Positions 1-9,144 are shown, counted from the first letter of the stretch. The stretch is 64,000 nucleotides of DNA from QYQD01 sp040754095 (GCA_040754095.1 JBFMFO010000003.1:80095-144094); one strand, 5' to 3'. Translations and numbers: made by a program. The notes: generated by a model from the letters alone, not told the origin.

Positions 1-2
1 CC

Positions 3-1400
3 AGGATCGAGGCGGGGAAACTGGTTATGGAAGAGACGGACTTCAGCCTCCGTTCGGTTATCAACTCGGTGGTTGACCTCCTGAGATTGCCGGCGCAGGG
101 AAGAGGCCTGGCGATCCGGCGGGATATTCCTGACGCCGTTCCCGATGCCCTGTCCGGAGACGCGGGCCGCTTGAGACAGATATTGCTTAATCTCATAGGA
201 AACGCCGTCAAGTTTACCAAAAGCGGATATGTACTGATTAGCGCCGGGGTGGAGGAAAGGACTGGGTCGGGTATGTTGCTCCATTTCTCGGTAAAAGATA
301 CCGGGATCGGAATTCCCAGAGATAAACTCGAAACTATTTTTGATGCCTTTATCCAGGGCGAGGCCTCGAACAACCGCCGGTATGGAGGGGTGGGGCTTGG
401 GTTAAGCATATCGAGACGGCTTGTGGAGATGATGGGCGGCAGTATCTGGGTGGAAAGCGAGGAAGGCAGGGGAAGCATATTCCATTTTACGGTCAGGTTT
501 GGTCTGCCGCGGGGGCTTCCGGAAAGAGAGTCTCAGTCCTCTGACCACTTGAGTGAAGCAAGAGAAGGGACAGCGGCGACGCCACATACCCTGTCCAAGA
601 CTAATTTCAGGGTCCTGTTGGCTGAGGATGACCTTATCAACCAGGAGGTAGCAAGGGGCATCCTCCTGAAACATGGCCATATGCCAACGGTCGTCTCGGA
701 CGGTAAAGCGGCCGTAGAGACATGGGGGAAAGGGAATTTTGACCTCATCTTTATGGACATCCAGATGCCGGTTATGGACGGGTTTGAGGCCACGCGCCTG
801 ATACGGGAGAAAGAAAAGGCGACGGGAGCGCATATTCCCATTATTGCCATGACTGCCTCCGCCCTGAAGGGTGACCGGGAAAGGTGTCTGGAGGCGGGTA
901 TGGACGGTTATATCTCCAAGCCGGTCAAGGCGGCGGAGCTTTTACAACTGATAGAGGCCACCGTGGTGAATAAGACGGCGAAAGATAGGGAAAACAGTTA
1001 TTTTACGCCATCTGTTGATTTTGCAGCCGGGAATCCGCCGGCAGAGAGCAAGGCGCTCGATGTATCAGGCGCGCTGGATAACCTCGGGGGTGACGTGAAC
1101 CTTCTAAAGGAGGTTACGAACCTGTTTTTGGAGAAGGTTCCGTTTGAGATTCAGGGATTGGGAGGGGCGATCTCCTCCGGAGATGAGCGGCTCATAGAGC
1201 GCCATGCGCATAAGATAAAAGGAATGGCCGCCAACATCGGGGCAAAAAGGATTGCCGACAGCGCCTTTCGCATCGAACTGGCGATCAGAAAGGATGATAT
1301 CTCCGGGTGTGGCGCATTGTTTGAAAGGATGGGAGAAGAATTAGAGGCATTTAAGAAGTCGGCGGGTGAGGCCGATTGGAATAATATGGGAGGGGAATGA
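3..1400 (+). CDS. Hybrid histidine kinase, 3' part (HATPase-REC-Hpt)
   Basis: The gene is cut by the left window edge: the frame is open from base 3 and the first residues (RIEAGKL) are the classic tail of a HisKA dimerisation domain, so the ATG at 27 is internal. Visible domains, counted from that ATG: HATPase_c about 20-155 with N-box (LLNLIGNAVKF) and G-boxes (DTGIGIP, VGLGLSIS), a receiver domain about 193-312 with phospho-acceptor Asp in LIFMDIQMP and Lys in SKPVKA, and an Hpt domain about 345-440 with its His in RHAHKIKG. It would run a His-Asp-His phosphorelay. Its partner may be the single REC protein that follows. The sensor part is outside the window. Confidence 0.93.
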   Translation, partial: RIEAGKLVMEETDFSLRSVINSVVDLLRLPAQGRGLAIRRDIPDAVPDALSGDAGRLRQILLNLIGNAVKFTKSGYVLISAGVEERTGSGMLLHFSVKDTGIGIPRDKLETIFDAFIQGEASNNRRYGGVGLGLSISRRLVEMMGGSIWVESEEGRGSIFHFTVRFGLPRGLPERESQSSDHLSEAREGTAATPHTLSKTNFRVLLAEDDLINQEVARGILLKHGHMPTVVSDGKAAVETWGKGNFDLIFMDIQMPVMDGFEATRLIREKEKATGAHIPIIAMTASALKGDRERCLEAGMDGYISKPVKAAELLQLIEATVVNKTAKDRENSYFTPSVDFAAGNPPAESKALDVSGALDNLGGDVNLLKEVTNLFLEKVPFEIQGLGGAISSGDERLIERHAHKIKGMAANIGAKRIADSAFRIELAIRKDDISGCGALFERMGEELEAFKKSAGEADWNNMGGE

Positions 1401-1404
1401 CAAA

Positions 1405-1612
1405 TGTCAAATGGCAAAGCTCAAATGAAGCCCAAATGACTAAAACAGATGTCATTAGTCAATAGTCATTTGTCATTACTTAAAGAAGTTGCAAGTTGCA
1501 AAAGTTACAAGTTACAAATCGGTAACTTCTGTAACCTGTAACTATTTTATAAACAATGACTAATGACCAGTGACGAGTGAGGTTTTGCGCTTTGTCATTT
1601 GAACTTTACAAC
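1405..1612. repeat. Inverted heptamer-repeat cluster
   Basis: The gap between the kinase and the response regulator is built from degenerate 7-base units. One arm reads GTCATTA, GTCAATA, GTCATTT; the centre has AGTTGCA, AGTTACA and, inverted, TAACTTC, TAACCTG; the right arm is the complement type CAATGAC, TAATGAC, CAGTGAC. The whole is therefore a nested inverted arrangement. The end of the gap (GTCATTTGAAC, then ACAAGGGGG) holds the ribosome site of the next gene. Confidence 0.8.
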
Positions 1613-1626
1613 AAGGGGGTTTATCA

Positions 1627-2028
1627 ATGAGGACATTGATTGTAGAGGACGATTTTATCGCCCGGCGGATTTTAAGGGATATCCTTTCACCTTATGGAGA
1701 CTGTGATATCGCTATTGACGGCGACGAGGCCATCCAGGCCTTCCGGCTGGCCTATGAGGACAGCAAACCCTACGATCTAATCTGTATGGACATAATGATG
1801 CCGGATATTGATGGGCAGGAGGCGCTCCGGCGGATCCGTGAAATAGAAAAGGACGCAGGTATAAGACCTTCGGAGGAAGTAAAGGTAATTATGACTACTG
1901 CACTCAGCGATCCAAAGAACGTCGTCGAGGCATTCTACAAAGGAGGTGCTACCTCATATATCGTAAAGCCCGTTAACAAACAAAAATTTCTGGAAGAGGT
2001 GCGGAATCTGGGACTAATTGGCGGTTAG
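1627..2028 (+). CDS. CheY-like single-domain response regulator
   Basis: A 133-residue stand-alone receiver domain. The acidic pocket is visible as VEDD near residue 6-9, the phospho-acceptor Asp in LICMDIMMPD near residue 57, the Thr switch in MTTA near 98, and the Lys in VKPVN near 118. There is no output domain, so it should act by protein contact or as a phosphorelay intermediate. It lies between a hybrid kinase and cheB, which suggests a signalling relay. The ATG is preceded by AAGGGGG at a good distance. The insert EKDAGIRPSEEV between helix 3 and strand 4 is longer than in CheY. Confidence 0.92.
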   Translation: MRTLIVEDDFIARRILRDILSPYGDCDIAIDGDEAIQAFRLAYEDSKPYDLICMDIMMPDIDGQEALRRIREIEKDAGIRPSEEVKVIMTTALSDPKNVVEAFYKGGATSYIVKPVNKQKFLEEVRNLGLIGG

Positions 2029-2043
2029 CGGGCTGAAAACAGA

Positions 2044-2192
2044 AGTCAATTTCTCACGCCAAGGCGCCAAGACCGCAAAGATGCAAGAAATCTGAAGCAC
2101 GACCTTTGGCATTACAATATTAGACGTAGGGTGGGCTTTGCCCACCATCATTGGCAGCGCAGCGTATTTTCGGTGGGCTGCGCCCACCCTGC
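2044..2192. repeat. Heptamer-type (CGCCAAG) repeat and REP-like hairpin pair
   Basis: Two different repeats fill most of the gap before cheB. The first (about 2050-2083) is a run of CGCCAAG/CGCAAAG-like units. The second is an inverted pair, GTAGGGTGGGC at 2126-2136 and GCCCACCCTGC at 2182-2192; each arm is itself a small hairpin (GTGGGCTTTGCCCAC; GTGGGCTGCGCCCAC). This is the form of a bacterial REP-like element. No gene is apparent here. Confidence 0.65.
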
Positions 2193-2235
2193 ATGACTTT
2201 AACGACATGCAATATACAATAGATGCGGGGATAAC

Positions 2236-3300
2236 ATGAGCGAGAAAATCAAGGTGCTGGTTGTTGATGACTCTGCCGTGGTGCGGCAGACGCTTAACGA
2301 GATATTAAACTCTGATCCGGATATTGAGGTAATCGCTACAGCGCAGGACCCTTATGTGGCGGCGGAGCGTCTGAAAAAGGCTGTGCCGGATGTTATTACC
2401 CTGGACGTAGAGATGCCGCGCATGGACGGCATCACCTTCCTGCGCAAGCTTATGGCCCAGCATCCCATCCCCGTGGTGATCTGCTCGACCCTGACTACAC
2501 AGGGCGCCCGGACCACCCTCCAGGCCCTGGAATATGGCGCAGTGGAGATCATCGAGAAACCCAAGATGGGGACAAAGCAGTTTCTGGAGGAGTCCAGGAT
2601 ACGCATCTGCGACGCTGTTAAGGCGGCGGCTCAGGTCACATTACGTCCCAGAAAAATCAGAAAAGTTGAAGAAAAACTGACGGCGGATGTAATCATGGCC
2701 AAACCAAAGACCAGGGCCATGGCCGAAACCACGGAGAAGGTAGTCCTGATCGGGGCTTCCACCGGCGGTACGGAGGCGTTAAGAGATTTCCTTGAGGCCC
2801 TGCCGCACGATACCCCGGGCATAGTGATTGTCCAGCACATGCCTGAGAAATTTACCACCGCCTTTGCCGCGCGGCTGAACGGCCTTTGCCGGGTGGAGGT
2901 CAAAGAGGCTGAAAATGGTGATGGCGTGGTGACCGGACGGGCCTTGATAGCCCCCGGGAATAGGCATACCTTGCTCAAGCGGAGCGGCGCCCGGTATTAT
3001 GTGGAGATTAAGGACGGGCCTTTAGTCTCCCGTCATCGTCCGTCTGTGGATGTGCTCTTTCGCTCCGGCGCGCGCTATGCCGGGTCCAATGCGGTCGGCG
3101 TCATCATGACCGGCATGGGCGACGACGGCGCTCAGGGGTTGCTGGAAATGAAGGAGGCCGGGGCCTTTACCATTGCCCAGGACGAGGCCACCTGTGTGGT
3201 TTTTGGCATGCCCAAGGAGGCCATAAAGCGTGGCGCCGTAGATAAAATATTGCCGCTGCCCGCTATTCCGCGAGAGGTTATCAAGATATGTTCGGAATGA
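2236..3300 (+). CDS. cheB: Chemotaxis response regulator protein-glutamate methylesterase
   Basis: CheB removes methyl groups from receptor glutamates and deamidates glutamines, acting in the cytoplasm during adaptation. The 354 residues show a receiver domain (about 5-125; VVDDSA, phospho-Asp in ITLDVEMPRMDG, Lys in IIEKPK), a linker, and the CheB catalytic domain (about 163-350). The catalytic triad is visible: Ser in IGASTGG, His in VQHMP and Asp in MTGMGDDGA. Length is normal for the family. No receptor, cheA or cheR is in the window, so it may belong to a chemotaxis-like system elsewhere. Confidence 0.95.
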   Translation: MSEKIKVLVVDDSAVVRQTLNEILNSDPDIEVIATAQDPYVAAERLKKAVPDVITLDVEMPRMDGITFLRKLMAQHPIPVVICSTLTTQGARTTLQALEYGAVEIIEKPKMGTKQFLEESRIRICDAVKAAAQVTLRPRKIRKVEEKLTADVIMAKPKTRAMAETTEKVVLIGASTGGTEALRDFLEALPHDTPGIVIVQHMPEKFTTAFAARLNGLCRVEVKEAENGDGVVTGRALIAPGNRHTLLKRSGARYYVEIKDGPLVSRHRPSVDVLFRSGARYAGSNAVGVIMTGMGDDGAQGLLEMKEAGAFTIAQDEATCVVFGMPKEAIKRGAVDKILPLPAIPREVIKICSE

Positions 3301-3302
3301 AG

Positions 3303-3436
3303 GGCTGAAGGCTGAAAGCTCAAGGCTATAAAGGCTATAAGTGATGGGTTACGGGTTGTGGGTTACGGGGTTAAGCGGAGCATGATGTTAAGTAGTTGAG
3401 GGTTTTTTCACTACTCAACTACTTAACTGCTTAACC
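3303..3436. repeat. Heptamer repeats with perfect 13-bp inverted repeat
   Basis: The gap after cheB begins with AGGCTGA, AAGCTCA, AGGCTAT type units, continues with GGGTTAC, GGGTTGT, GGGTTAC, and ends with a perfect inverted repeat: TTAAGTAGTTGAG at 3388-3400 against CTCAACTACTTAA at 3414-3426 with a T-rich loop. The right arm continues as ACTACTTA, ACTGCTTA units. The hairpin could end cheB transcription, but its loop rather than its tail holds the T-run, so a repeat origin is more likely. Confidence 0.7.
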
Positions 3437-3554
3437 AGTATACCAATAACTGAACGCCGGATGCTGCGTTTTTTTGTTGTAACTTTTAGCCAATTCTTGC
3501 TACTATGCAGGAAGTCTGAGAAATTAGAACGCAATCATAGGAGGGGGCGTGTTC

Positions 3555-6017
3555 ATGGGTAAGAGTAAGAGTAACAATAGGTTTATATTATGGTTTGACG
3601 AGATAGGCATCAAGGATATCCCGTTGGTCGGCGGGAAAAACGCTTCACTGGGAGAGATGTATCAAAAACTGATCAGGAAAGGCGTCAACGTCCCGGGTGG
3701 TTTTGCCATAACGGCCGAGGCCTACAAACATCTGCTCCAGACGTCGGGTGTGGACAAAAAGATTCGAGATATCCTGACGGGTCTCGACACCCATAATGTT
3801 AAGGATCTCATGCAGCGTGGGGAAAAGGTGCGTAATGTAGTGCGTACCGCTCCTTTCCCGGATGATCTCACCAGGACTATTGTTGATGCCTATGTACGGA
3901 TGGAGAAGGAGTACGGGGTTAATGTGGACGTTGCGGTCCGTTCTTCTGCCACCGCCGAAGACCTTCCCGATGCCTCATTTGCCGGCCAGCAGGAGACCTA
4001 TCTGAATATCCAGGGGGAAGAACATCTTATAGATGCCTGTAAGAGATGTTTTGCCAGCCTGTTTACCAACCGGGCCATTTCCTACAGGCAGGATAAGGGG
4101 TTTGGTCATTTTGATGTCTATCTATCCATAGCCGTCCAGAAGATGATACGAAGCGATTCAGCCTGCTCCGGCGTTATGTTTTCTATTGATACGGAGTCCG
4201 GCTTCAAAGATGCGGTTTTTATTACCGGCGCCTGGGGTCTGGGTGAAAATGTGGTGCAGGGAGCAGTCAACCCTGATGAATTTTATGTCTTCAAACCGAC
4301 CCTCAAGAACGGCAAGATGCCCATAGTCGTCAAGAAACTGGGGACCAAAGAGATAAAGATGGTTTATACGAACAACCCCAGGAAACCAACTGTTAATAAG
4401 CCGACATCGCTTACTGAGAGAAATCAGTATGTGCTTTCGGATGAAGAACTGGCTACCCTGGCGCGTTGGGCCTGTGTGATTGAAGATCACTACAGTAAAG
4501 AGGCCGGTTATTTTAAGCCTATGGACATCGAGTGGGCCAAGGATGGAGACGGCAAAAAGGCAGGGACCGGTAAGCTCTATATCGTGCAGGCCAGGCCGGA
4601 GACGGTGCATTCCCAGAAGGATGTCAATTTTATAGAGACATACGTCCTGAAAGAGACGGGAAAGCTCCTTGTCACCGGGCAGGCGGTCGGCTCCAGGGTG
4701 GGTCAGGGCAAGGTAAATATTATTAAGAGTTCCAAGAACATCCTGGATTTCAAACCAGGGCAGGTTTTGGTAACGGACATGACCGATCCCGACTGGGAGC
4801 CGATCATGAAAATCGCCGCAGCCATCGTTACCAACCGCGGCGGGCGGACGTGCCATGCGGCTATTGTGTCCCGGGAATTGGGTATCCCTTGTGTTATCGG
4901 GACAGAAAAGGCGGATAAGGTTTTAAAGGCTGGCCAGACTGTTACTGTGTCATGCTGTGAGGGAGAAACCGGCCATATATATGAAGGCATATTGAAGTAT
5001 AAGGTGGAACGCACTGACCTGAAGAAATTGCCCCAGACCCGCACCAAGATAATGATGAATGTAGGCATCCCGGAAAAGGCTTTCATACAGGGCCAGATTC
5101 CGAATGATGGAGTGGGGTTGGCGCGAGAAGAATTTATTATTAACTCTCATATCGGCATACATCCCCTGGCGCTCATCCATTACAAGGAGCTTAAGGGAAA
5201 GGCGCGGAAAGATAAGAAGATAGCAAAGGTAGTAGAACAGATCGATCAGCGTACGCCCCATTATAAAGACAAGGTACAATTCTTTGTAGATACTCTGGCC
5301 CAGGGTATCGGGCGGATCGGCGCCGGTTTTTATCCTAACGATGTTATTGTGCGCCTTTCCGACTTCAAGACCAACGAATACGCTAACTTAATCGGCGGAT
5401 TTCTTTATGAGCCGGTTGAGAGCAACCCCATGATCGGCTGGCGCGGGGCTTCGCGCTATTATGATCCGGCCTATGAATCTGCTTTTGCGCTGGAGTGCAA
5501 AGCGCTCCTCAAGGTGAGAGAGGACATGGGCCTGACCAATGTCAAGGTCATGGTTCCCTTCTGCCGGACTGTGGAAGAAGGGAAGAAAGTAATCGAGGTT
5601 ATGAAGAAATACGGCCTGGTTCAGGGCAAAAAGGGACTGGAAGTCTATGTGATGTGCGAGATACCCAGCAATGTTGTGCTGGCTGATGAGTTTTCCAAGG
5701 TATTCGATGGGTTCTCCATCGGGTCTAATGATCTGACACAGCTCACGATGGGGCTGGATCGGGATTCAGAGCTTATCGCCCATATTTCTGATGAACGTAA
5801 TGAATCTGTAAAACGTTTGATTGCCCAGGTTATTAAGGTGGCGCGGGCCAATAAGAGGAAGATAGGCATCTGTGGCCAGGGGCCGAGCGATTTTCCCGAA
5901 TTCGCCGAGTTTCTTGTGGAATGCGGGATTGACTCTATGAGCCTAAACCCGGACACGGCAGTCAAGACCAGACTGCTCGTGGCAGAGAGGGAGAAGAAGC
6001 TGGGGATAAAACCGTAA
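3555..6017 (+). CDS. ppsA: Phosphoenolpyruvate synthase (pyruvate, water dikinase)
   Basis: Makes PEP from pyruvate, ATP and water, the entry step of gluconeogenesis. The protein (about 820 residues) has the three expected parts: N-terminal ATP-grasp domain (VGGKNASLGEM near residue 20; VAVRSSATAEDLP near 130), the swivelling phosphohistidine domain with the catalytic His in GGRTCHAAIVSREL near 435, and the C-terminal PEP-utilising barrel (MCEIPSN, SIGSNDLTQL, ICGQGPSD). An in-frame GTG lies at 3549, but GGAGGGGG at 3541-3547 is correctly spaced only for the ATG at 3555. Fits with fbp and fba further on as a gluconeogenic set. Confidence 0.95.
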   Translation: MGKSKSNNRFILWFDEIGIKDIPLVGGKNASLGEMYQKLIRKGVNVPGGFAITAEAYKHLLQTSGVDKKIRDILTGLDTHNVKDLMQRGEKVRNVVRTAPFPDDLTRTIVDAYVRMEKEYGVNVDVAVRSSATAEDLPDASFAGQQETYLNIQGEEHLIDACKRCFASLFTNRAISYRQDKGFGHFDVYLSIAVQKMIRSDSACSGVMFSIDTESGFKDAVFITGAWGLGENVVQGAVNPDEFYVFKPTLKNGKMPIVVKKLGTKEIKMVYTNNPRKPTVNKPTSLTERNQYVLSDEELATLARWACVIEDHYSKEAGYFKPMDIEWAKDGDGKKAGTGKLYIVQARPETVHSQKDVNFIETYVLKETGKLLVTGQAVGSRVGQGKVNIIKSSKNILDFKPGQVLVTDMTDPDWEPIMKIAAAIVTNRGGRTCHAAIVSRELGIPCVIGTEKADKVLKAGQTVTVSCCEGETGHIYEGILKYKVERTDLKKLPQTRTKIMMNVGIPEKAFIQGQIPNDGVGLAREEFIINSHIGIHPLALIHYKELKGKARKDKKIAKVVEQIDQRTPHYKDKVQFFVDTLAQGIGRIGAGFYPNDVIVRLSDFKTNEYANLIGGFLYEPVESNPMIGWRGASRYYDPAYESAFALECKALLKVREDMGLTNVKVMVPFCRTVEEGKKVIEVMKKYGLVQGKKGLEVYVMCEIPSNVVLADEFSKVFDGFSIGSNDLTQLTMGLDRDSELIAHISDERNESVKRLIAQVIKVARANKRKIGICGQGPSDFPEFAEFLVECGIDSMSLNPDTAVKTRLLVAEREKKLGIKP

Positions 6018-6030
6018 TCTGCAATAGCTG

Positions 6031-6075
6031 AAAGCAAGAGAGCTGAAAGCCTTGAACCTTAAGCTCTCTTGCTTT
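6031..6075 (+). terminator. Rho-independent terminator after ppsA
   Basis: A perfect 14-bp stem (AAAGCAAGAGAGCT at 6031-6044 with AGCTCTCTTGCTTT at 6062-6075) is followed by ATTTTTCT. It lies between the convergent ends of ppsA and ahcY. The T-run is on the + strand side, so it serves ppsA. The stem units (AGCTGAA, AGCTGAA) belong to the same heptamer family as other gaps. Confidence 0.8.
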
Positions 6076-6088
6076 ATTTTTCTGTCTC

Positions 6089-7345
6089 TTACGTTCCCAT
6101 TTCCCAGGAACTAAGGTATTTTTCCTGTTCTGCCGTCAGCTTATCGATCTGTATTCCCATAGACTGGAGTTTCATTAAGGCGATCCGGCGGTCGATCTCT
6201 TCCGGAACCGGGTAAACCTCTTTTCTCATCTGACCATGGTGTTTTGCTATGTATTCGGCGGACAAGGCCTGGTTGGCAAAACTCATGTCCATGACGCTCG
6301 ACGGATGCCCTTCGGCCGCAGCCAGGTTAATGAGCCGTCCTTCTCCTAATACGTAAACCCGTTTGCCGTTGGCCAGTGTATATTCTTCTACATATTCCCG
6401 GATCATGCGCCTTTTTTCGGTTACCTCCGCCAGGCCGTCGAGGTCCAGCTCGACGTTAAAGTGGCCGGAGTTGGAGACGATGGCCCCGTCTTTCATTTTA
6501 AGAAAGTGTTCCTTGCGTATGACATGGATATTGCCGGTAAGTGTGCAATAAATATCCCCGATCCGGGCGGCCTCTTCCATGGGCATGACGGCATAGCCGT
6601 CCATGACCGCTTCCAGCGACTTCAGGGGATCAACCTCAGTAATAATAACCCGCGCTCCCATGCCCCGGGCCCGGTTAGCTACTCCCCGGCCGCACCAACC
6701 GTAACCGCAGACCACAAAGGCGCTTCCCGCCAGGAGACGATTGGTGGCCCTGATGATGCCGTCGATGGTGCTTTGACCGGTTCCGTAGCGGTTATCAAAG
6801 AAGTGTTTGGTCTTGGCGTCATTTACGGCGATTATAGGATAACCGAGGACCTTATCCATGGCCATACTGCGTAGCCGGATAACGCCGGTGGTTGTCTCTT
6901 CTGTGCCGGCCAGGATAGAGGGAATAAGGTCTTTTTTCTCTGAATGGAGCGTCGATACCAGGTCGGCGCCGTCATCCATAGTTATCATAGGTTTTATTTT
7001 CAGCACAGAGCGGATGTGGCTGTAGTAGGTATCATGGTCTTCGCCTTTAATGGCAAAGACGGGGATGCCGCTATTCTTAACCAAAGAGGCAGCTACATCG
7101 TCCTGTGTGCTGAGGGGATTAGAAGCGCAGATGGCCACATCCGCGCCCCCGGCCTTTAGCGTCTCCATCAGGGCCGCTGTTTCCGTGGTCACATGGAGAC
7201 AGGCGGCAATGCGCACGCCTTTGAGCGGCTTTTCCTTTTCAAAGCGATCCCGGATAATATTGAGCACGGGCATACTCTGGCCGGCCCATTCTATCCGGAG
7301 TTTTCCTTTATCAGCGAGTTTTTCGTCTTTGATGTGGTGTTTCAT
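6089..7345 (-). CDS. ahcY: S-adenosylhomocysteine hydrolase
   Basis: Splits S-adenosylhomocysteine into adenosine and homocysteine, clearing the product of SAM-dependent methylations. The 418-residue protein shows the substrate domain (CLHVTTETAAL, CASNPLSTQDD, EDHDTYYSHI), the conserved ETTTGV and NRYGTGQS motifs, and the NAD-binding Rossmann motif GYGWCGRGVA near residue 218, then the conserved SNSGHFN. It lacks the about 40-residue insertion of many bacterial enzymes, matching the shorter archaeal/anaerobe-type form. It lies just downstream of metK on the same strand, so the two probably form a methyl-cycle unit. Confidence 0.95.
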   Translation of the reverse strand: MKHHIKDEKLADKGKLRIEWAGQSMPVLNIIRDRFEKEKPLKGVRIAACLHVTTETAALMETLKAGGADVAICASNPLSTQDDVAASLVKNSGIPVFAIKGEDHDTYYSHIRSVLKIKPMITMDDGADLVSTLHSEKKDLIPSILAGTEETTTGVIRLRSMAMDKVLGYPIIAVNDAKTKHFFDNRYGTGQSTIDGIIRATNRLLAGSAFVVCGYGWCGRGVANRARGMGARVIITEVDPLKSLEAVMDGYAVMPMEEAARIGDIYCTLTGNIHVIRKEHFLKMKDGAIVSNSGHFNVELDLDGLAEVTEKRRMIREYVEEYTLANGKRVYVLGEGRLINLAAAEGHPSSVMDMSFANQALSAEYIAKHHGQMRKEVYPVPEEIDRRIALMKLQSMGIQIDKLTAEQEKYLSSWEMGT

Positions 7346-7357
7346 GCTGACTCCTTA

Positions 7358-7460
7358 AAATGTCAGTGGTCAGTTGTCAGTAGTCCGTTGCGAATTGGCA
7401 GAGGCGCTACCTCAATCCGAAACCTGCAACGGACCATGGACAACGGTCAACGGACAACTG
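7358..7460. repeat. Heptamer repeats between metK and ahcY
   Basis: The 116-base gap is almost wholly repeat: GTCAGTG, GTCAGTT, GTCAGTA on the left and, inverted, CAACGGA, CCATGGA, CAACGGT, CAACGGA on the right, with a GTCCGTTGC / GCAACGGAC pairing inside. I looked for an SAH riboswitch here, as often found before ahcY, and saw no convincing one. Confidence 0.75.
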
Positions 7461-7461
7461 T

Positions 7462-8628
7462 TTAAAGTCCGGCCTTCTCCTTCAACAATTCCACCTTATC
7501 CAGCTTTTCCCAGGTGAACTCCGGCTCCGGCCGGCCAAAGTGCCCGTAAGCCGCTGTTTTTTTGAATATGGGACGTCTTAAATCCAGATAGCTGATAACG
7601 TCGGCCGGCTTGAAGCTGAAATCCTCCGTAATGATCTTGACAATCCGGTCATTAGGGATGGCCTCTGTGCCATAGGTATTTACGTTGATGGAAAGCGGCC
7701 TGGCCAGGCCGATACTATAAGCCACCTGAACCTCGCATTCCCGCGCCAGACCGGCGGCCACCACATTCTTGGCCACATATCTGGCCATATAGGAGGGACT
7801 GCGATCCACCTTAGAGGGGTCTTTTCCGGAAAAGGCCCCGCCGCCATGGTGTCCGCGGCCTCCATAGGTATCGACGATGATTTTTCGCCCAGTGACGCCG
7901 CAATCGGCCAGCGGCCCGCCCACGACAAAACGGCCGGTCGTATTGATCAGGTATTCTGTATCGCCGGTCATGAGGTGCGCCGGGATAACCTCCCTGATGA
8001 CTTCCTCAATAATGGCCTCTTTAATCTCTTTATAGGACACTTCCGGGGTATGCTGGGCGGCAATAACCACGGTTGGTATGGATACCGGCTCCCCATTGAC
8101 ATAACGGACCGTAACCTGGGTCTTGCCGTCCGGTCTCAAAAAGGTAAGTATTCCCTTCTTTCGCACTTCAGCCAGGCGCATGGCCAGCTTGTGGGCATAC
8201 CAGATAGGCATGGGCATGAAATCCGGGGTTTCGTCAGAGGCATAGCCAAACATGAGGCCCTGATCGCCGGCTCCCATTTCATGGTAGAGGCCGGTGCCGT
8301 TTACGCCCTGTGCAATATCCGGCGACTGTTTATCGATGCTGGAAAGAACAGCACAGGTTTGCCAGTCAAAACCCATGGATGAGTCTGTATAGCCGATTTC
8401 TTTTATGGCGCCGCGCACAATTTGCGGCATATCTACATAGCAATCCGTGGTGATCTCGCCGGCTATCAGGGCCATGCCGGTAGTCACCAATGTTTCACAG
8501 GCCACCCGGCCCATTTTATCCTTTTCCAGTATAGCGTCAAGGATAGCATCAGAGATTTGGTCGGCTACCTTGTCCGGATGTCCCTCGGTAACCGATTCTG
8601 AGGTAAAAAGGCAATTTTTCATAAACAT
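7462..8628 (-). CDS. metK: S-adenosylmethionine synthetase
   Basis: Makes SAM from methionine and ATP. At 388 residues it has normal length and all signature motifs: GHPDKVADQISDAILD at the N-terminus, GAGDQGLMFGYA near residue 122 and the phosphate-binding GGGAFSGKDPSKVDRS near 262. The real start could be four codons later or as given; AGAGGAGGACGCACT lies directly before the ATG at 8628, supporting this start. Divided from ahcY only by a repeat-filled gap. Confidence 0.96.
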   Translation of the reverse strand: MFMKNCLFTSESVTEGHPDKVADQISDAILDAILEKDKMGRVACETLVTTGMALIAGEITTDCYVDMPQIVRGAIKEIGYTDSSMGFDWQTCAVLSSIDKQSPDIAQGVNGTGLYHEMGAGDQGLMFGYASDETPDFMPMPIWYAHKLAMRLAEVRKKGILTFLRPDGKTQVTVRYVNGEPVSIPTVVIAAQHTPEVSYKEIKEAIIEEVIREVIPAHLMTGDTEYLINTTGRFVVGGPLADCGVTGRKIIVDTYGGRGHHGGGAFSGKDPSKVDRSPSYMARYVAKNVVAAGLARECEVQVAYSIGLARPLSINVNTYGTEAIPNDRIVKIITEDFSFKPADVISYLDLRRPIFKKTAAYGHFGRPEPEFTWEKLDKVELLKEKAGL

Positions 8629-8656
8629 AGTGCGTCCTCCTCTTGCAAACTTGCGG

Positions 8657-8686
8657 TATATAAACAGATGACTCTATCCTTGTCAA
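8657..8686 (-). promoter_or_regulatory. sigma70-type promoter of metK
   Basis: On the - strand, a perfect -35 TTGACA (complement of 8681-8686) is followed after 17 bases by TTATAT, or after 18 by TATATA (8657-8663). The expected start would leave a leader of only about 20 bases before the metK ribosome site, too short for a riboswitch. Confidence 0.7.
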
Positions 8687-8699
8687 GCTATTAAGGCTC

Positions 8700-9076
8700 A
8701 TAATATTGATGATCTCGCAAACGGTCCAAAATATCACGCAAAGCCGCCAAGGATGTAAAAAGAATAAGATTTGGAACTCAGGAACTCATGAAAAAATACC
8801 GTTCTATTCCTGATTTCTTGATTTCCAGATTTTTATTTCCCCTTTGCGGTCTTTGCGCCTTTGCGTGAGAAGTTGACTTGTTACAAGACCATCAATATTG
8901 ATGAACTCGTAAAAAGTAAAATTTTACTGCAGAGATCGCCGAGAACGCTGAGATAACATATTGAATAGTCATTCGACCCGGCTCATGCCCGTGAGCCAGC
9001 CGAACGGTTTACAGTTTTTCTCTGCGCACTCTGCGTGCTCAGCGGTGAAAAGGTTTTTTTACGAATTGATCAATAT
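8700..9076. repeat. Two nested inverted repeat elements bounded by AATATTGATGAACTCG motifs
   Basis: This is most of the 516-base gap between metK and the DUF502 gene. A motif close to AATATTGATGAACTCGTAAA occurs at about 8702-8719 and 8891-8912 and inverted near 9058-9076. Between the first pair is an inverted array of CGCAAAG/CTTTGCG units enclosing GGAACTC, AGGAACTC and their inverse. Between the second pair is an array of CAGAGA/CGCTGAGA units with an inner hairpin GGCTC-atgcccGTGAGCC. No gene or structured RNA of known type is visible. Confidence 0.7.
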
Positions 9077-9144
9077 TAGTATTGAGAAATTATTCGGTTC
9101 TACTTAACGCAGGGTTCGTCTTAGGAAGTGATGTCGCCGGGGGT

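Noticed and set aside
1405..1612. Short regular repeats that might be a CRISPR array
   Set aside because: Units are 7 bases, degenerate and inverted, with no 25-40 base repeat and no spacers; no cas genes in the window.
4158..4856. Long open frame opposite ppsA
   Set aside because: Shadow of the conserved PEP synthase; no ribosome site or domain.
7346..7461. Possible SAH riboswitch before ahcY
   Set aside because: The gap is explained by heptamer repeats and an inverted CCGTTGC/GCAACGG pair; the conserved SAH aptamer core was not seen.
8629..8700. Possible SAM riboswitch before metK
   Set aside because: The promoter lies so close to the gene that the leader is only some 20-30 bases; no SAM riboswitch helices are visible.
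8629..9144. tRNA or small RNA genes in the larger gaps
   Set aside because: No cloverleaf, CCA end or T-loop pattern was found here or in the other long gaps; a covariance-model scan would be the decisive check.
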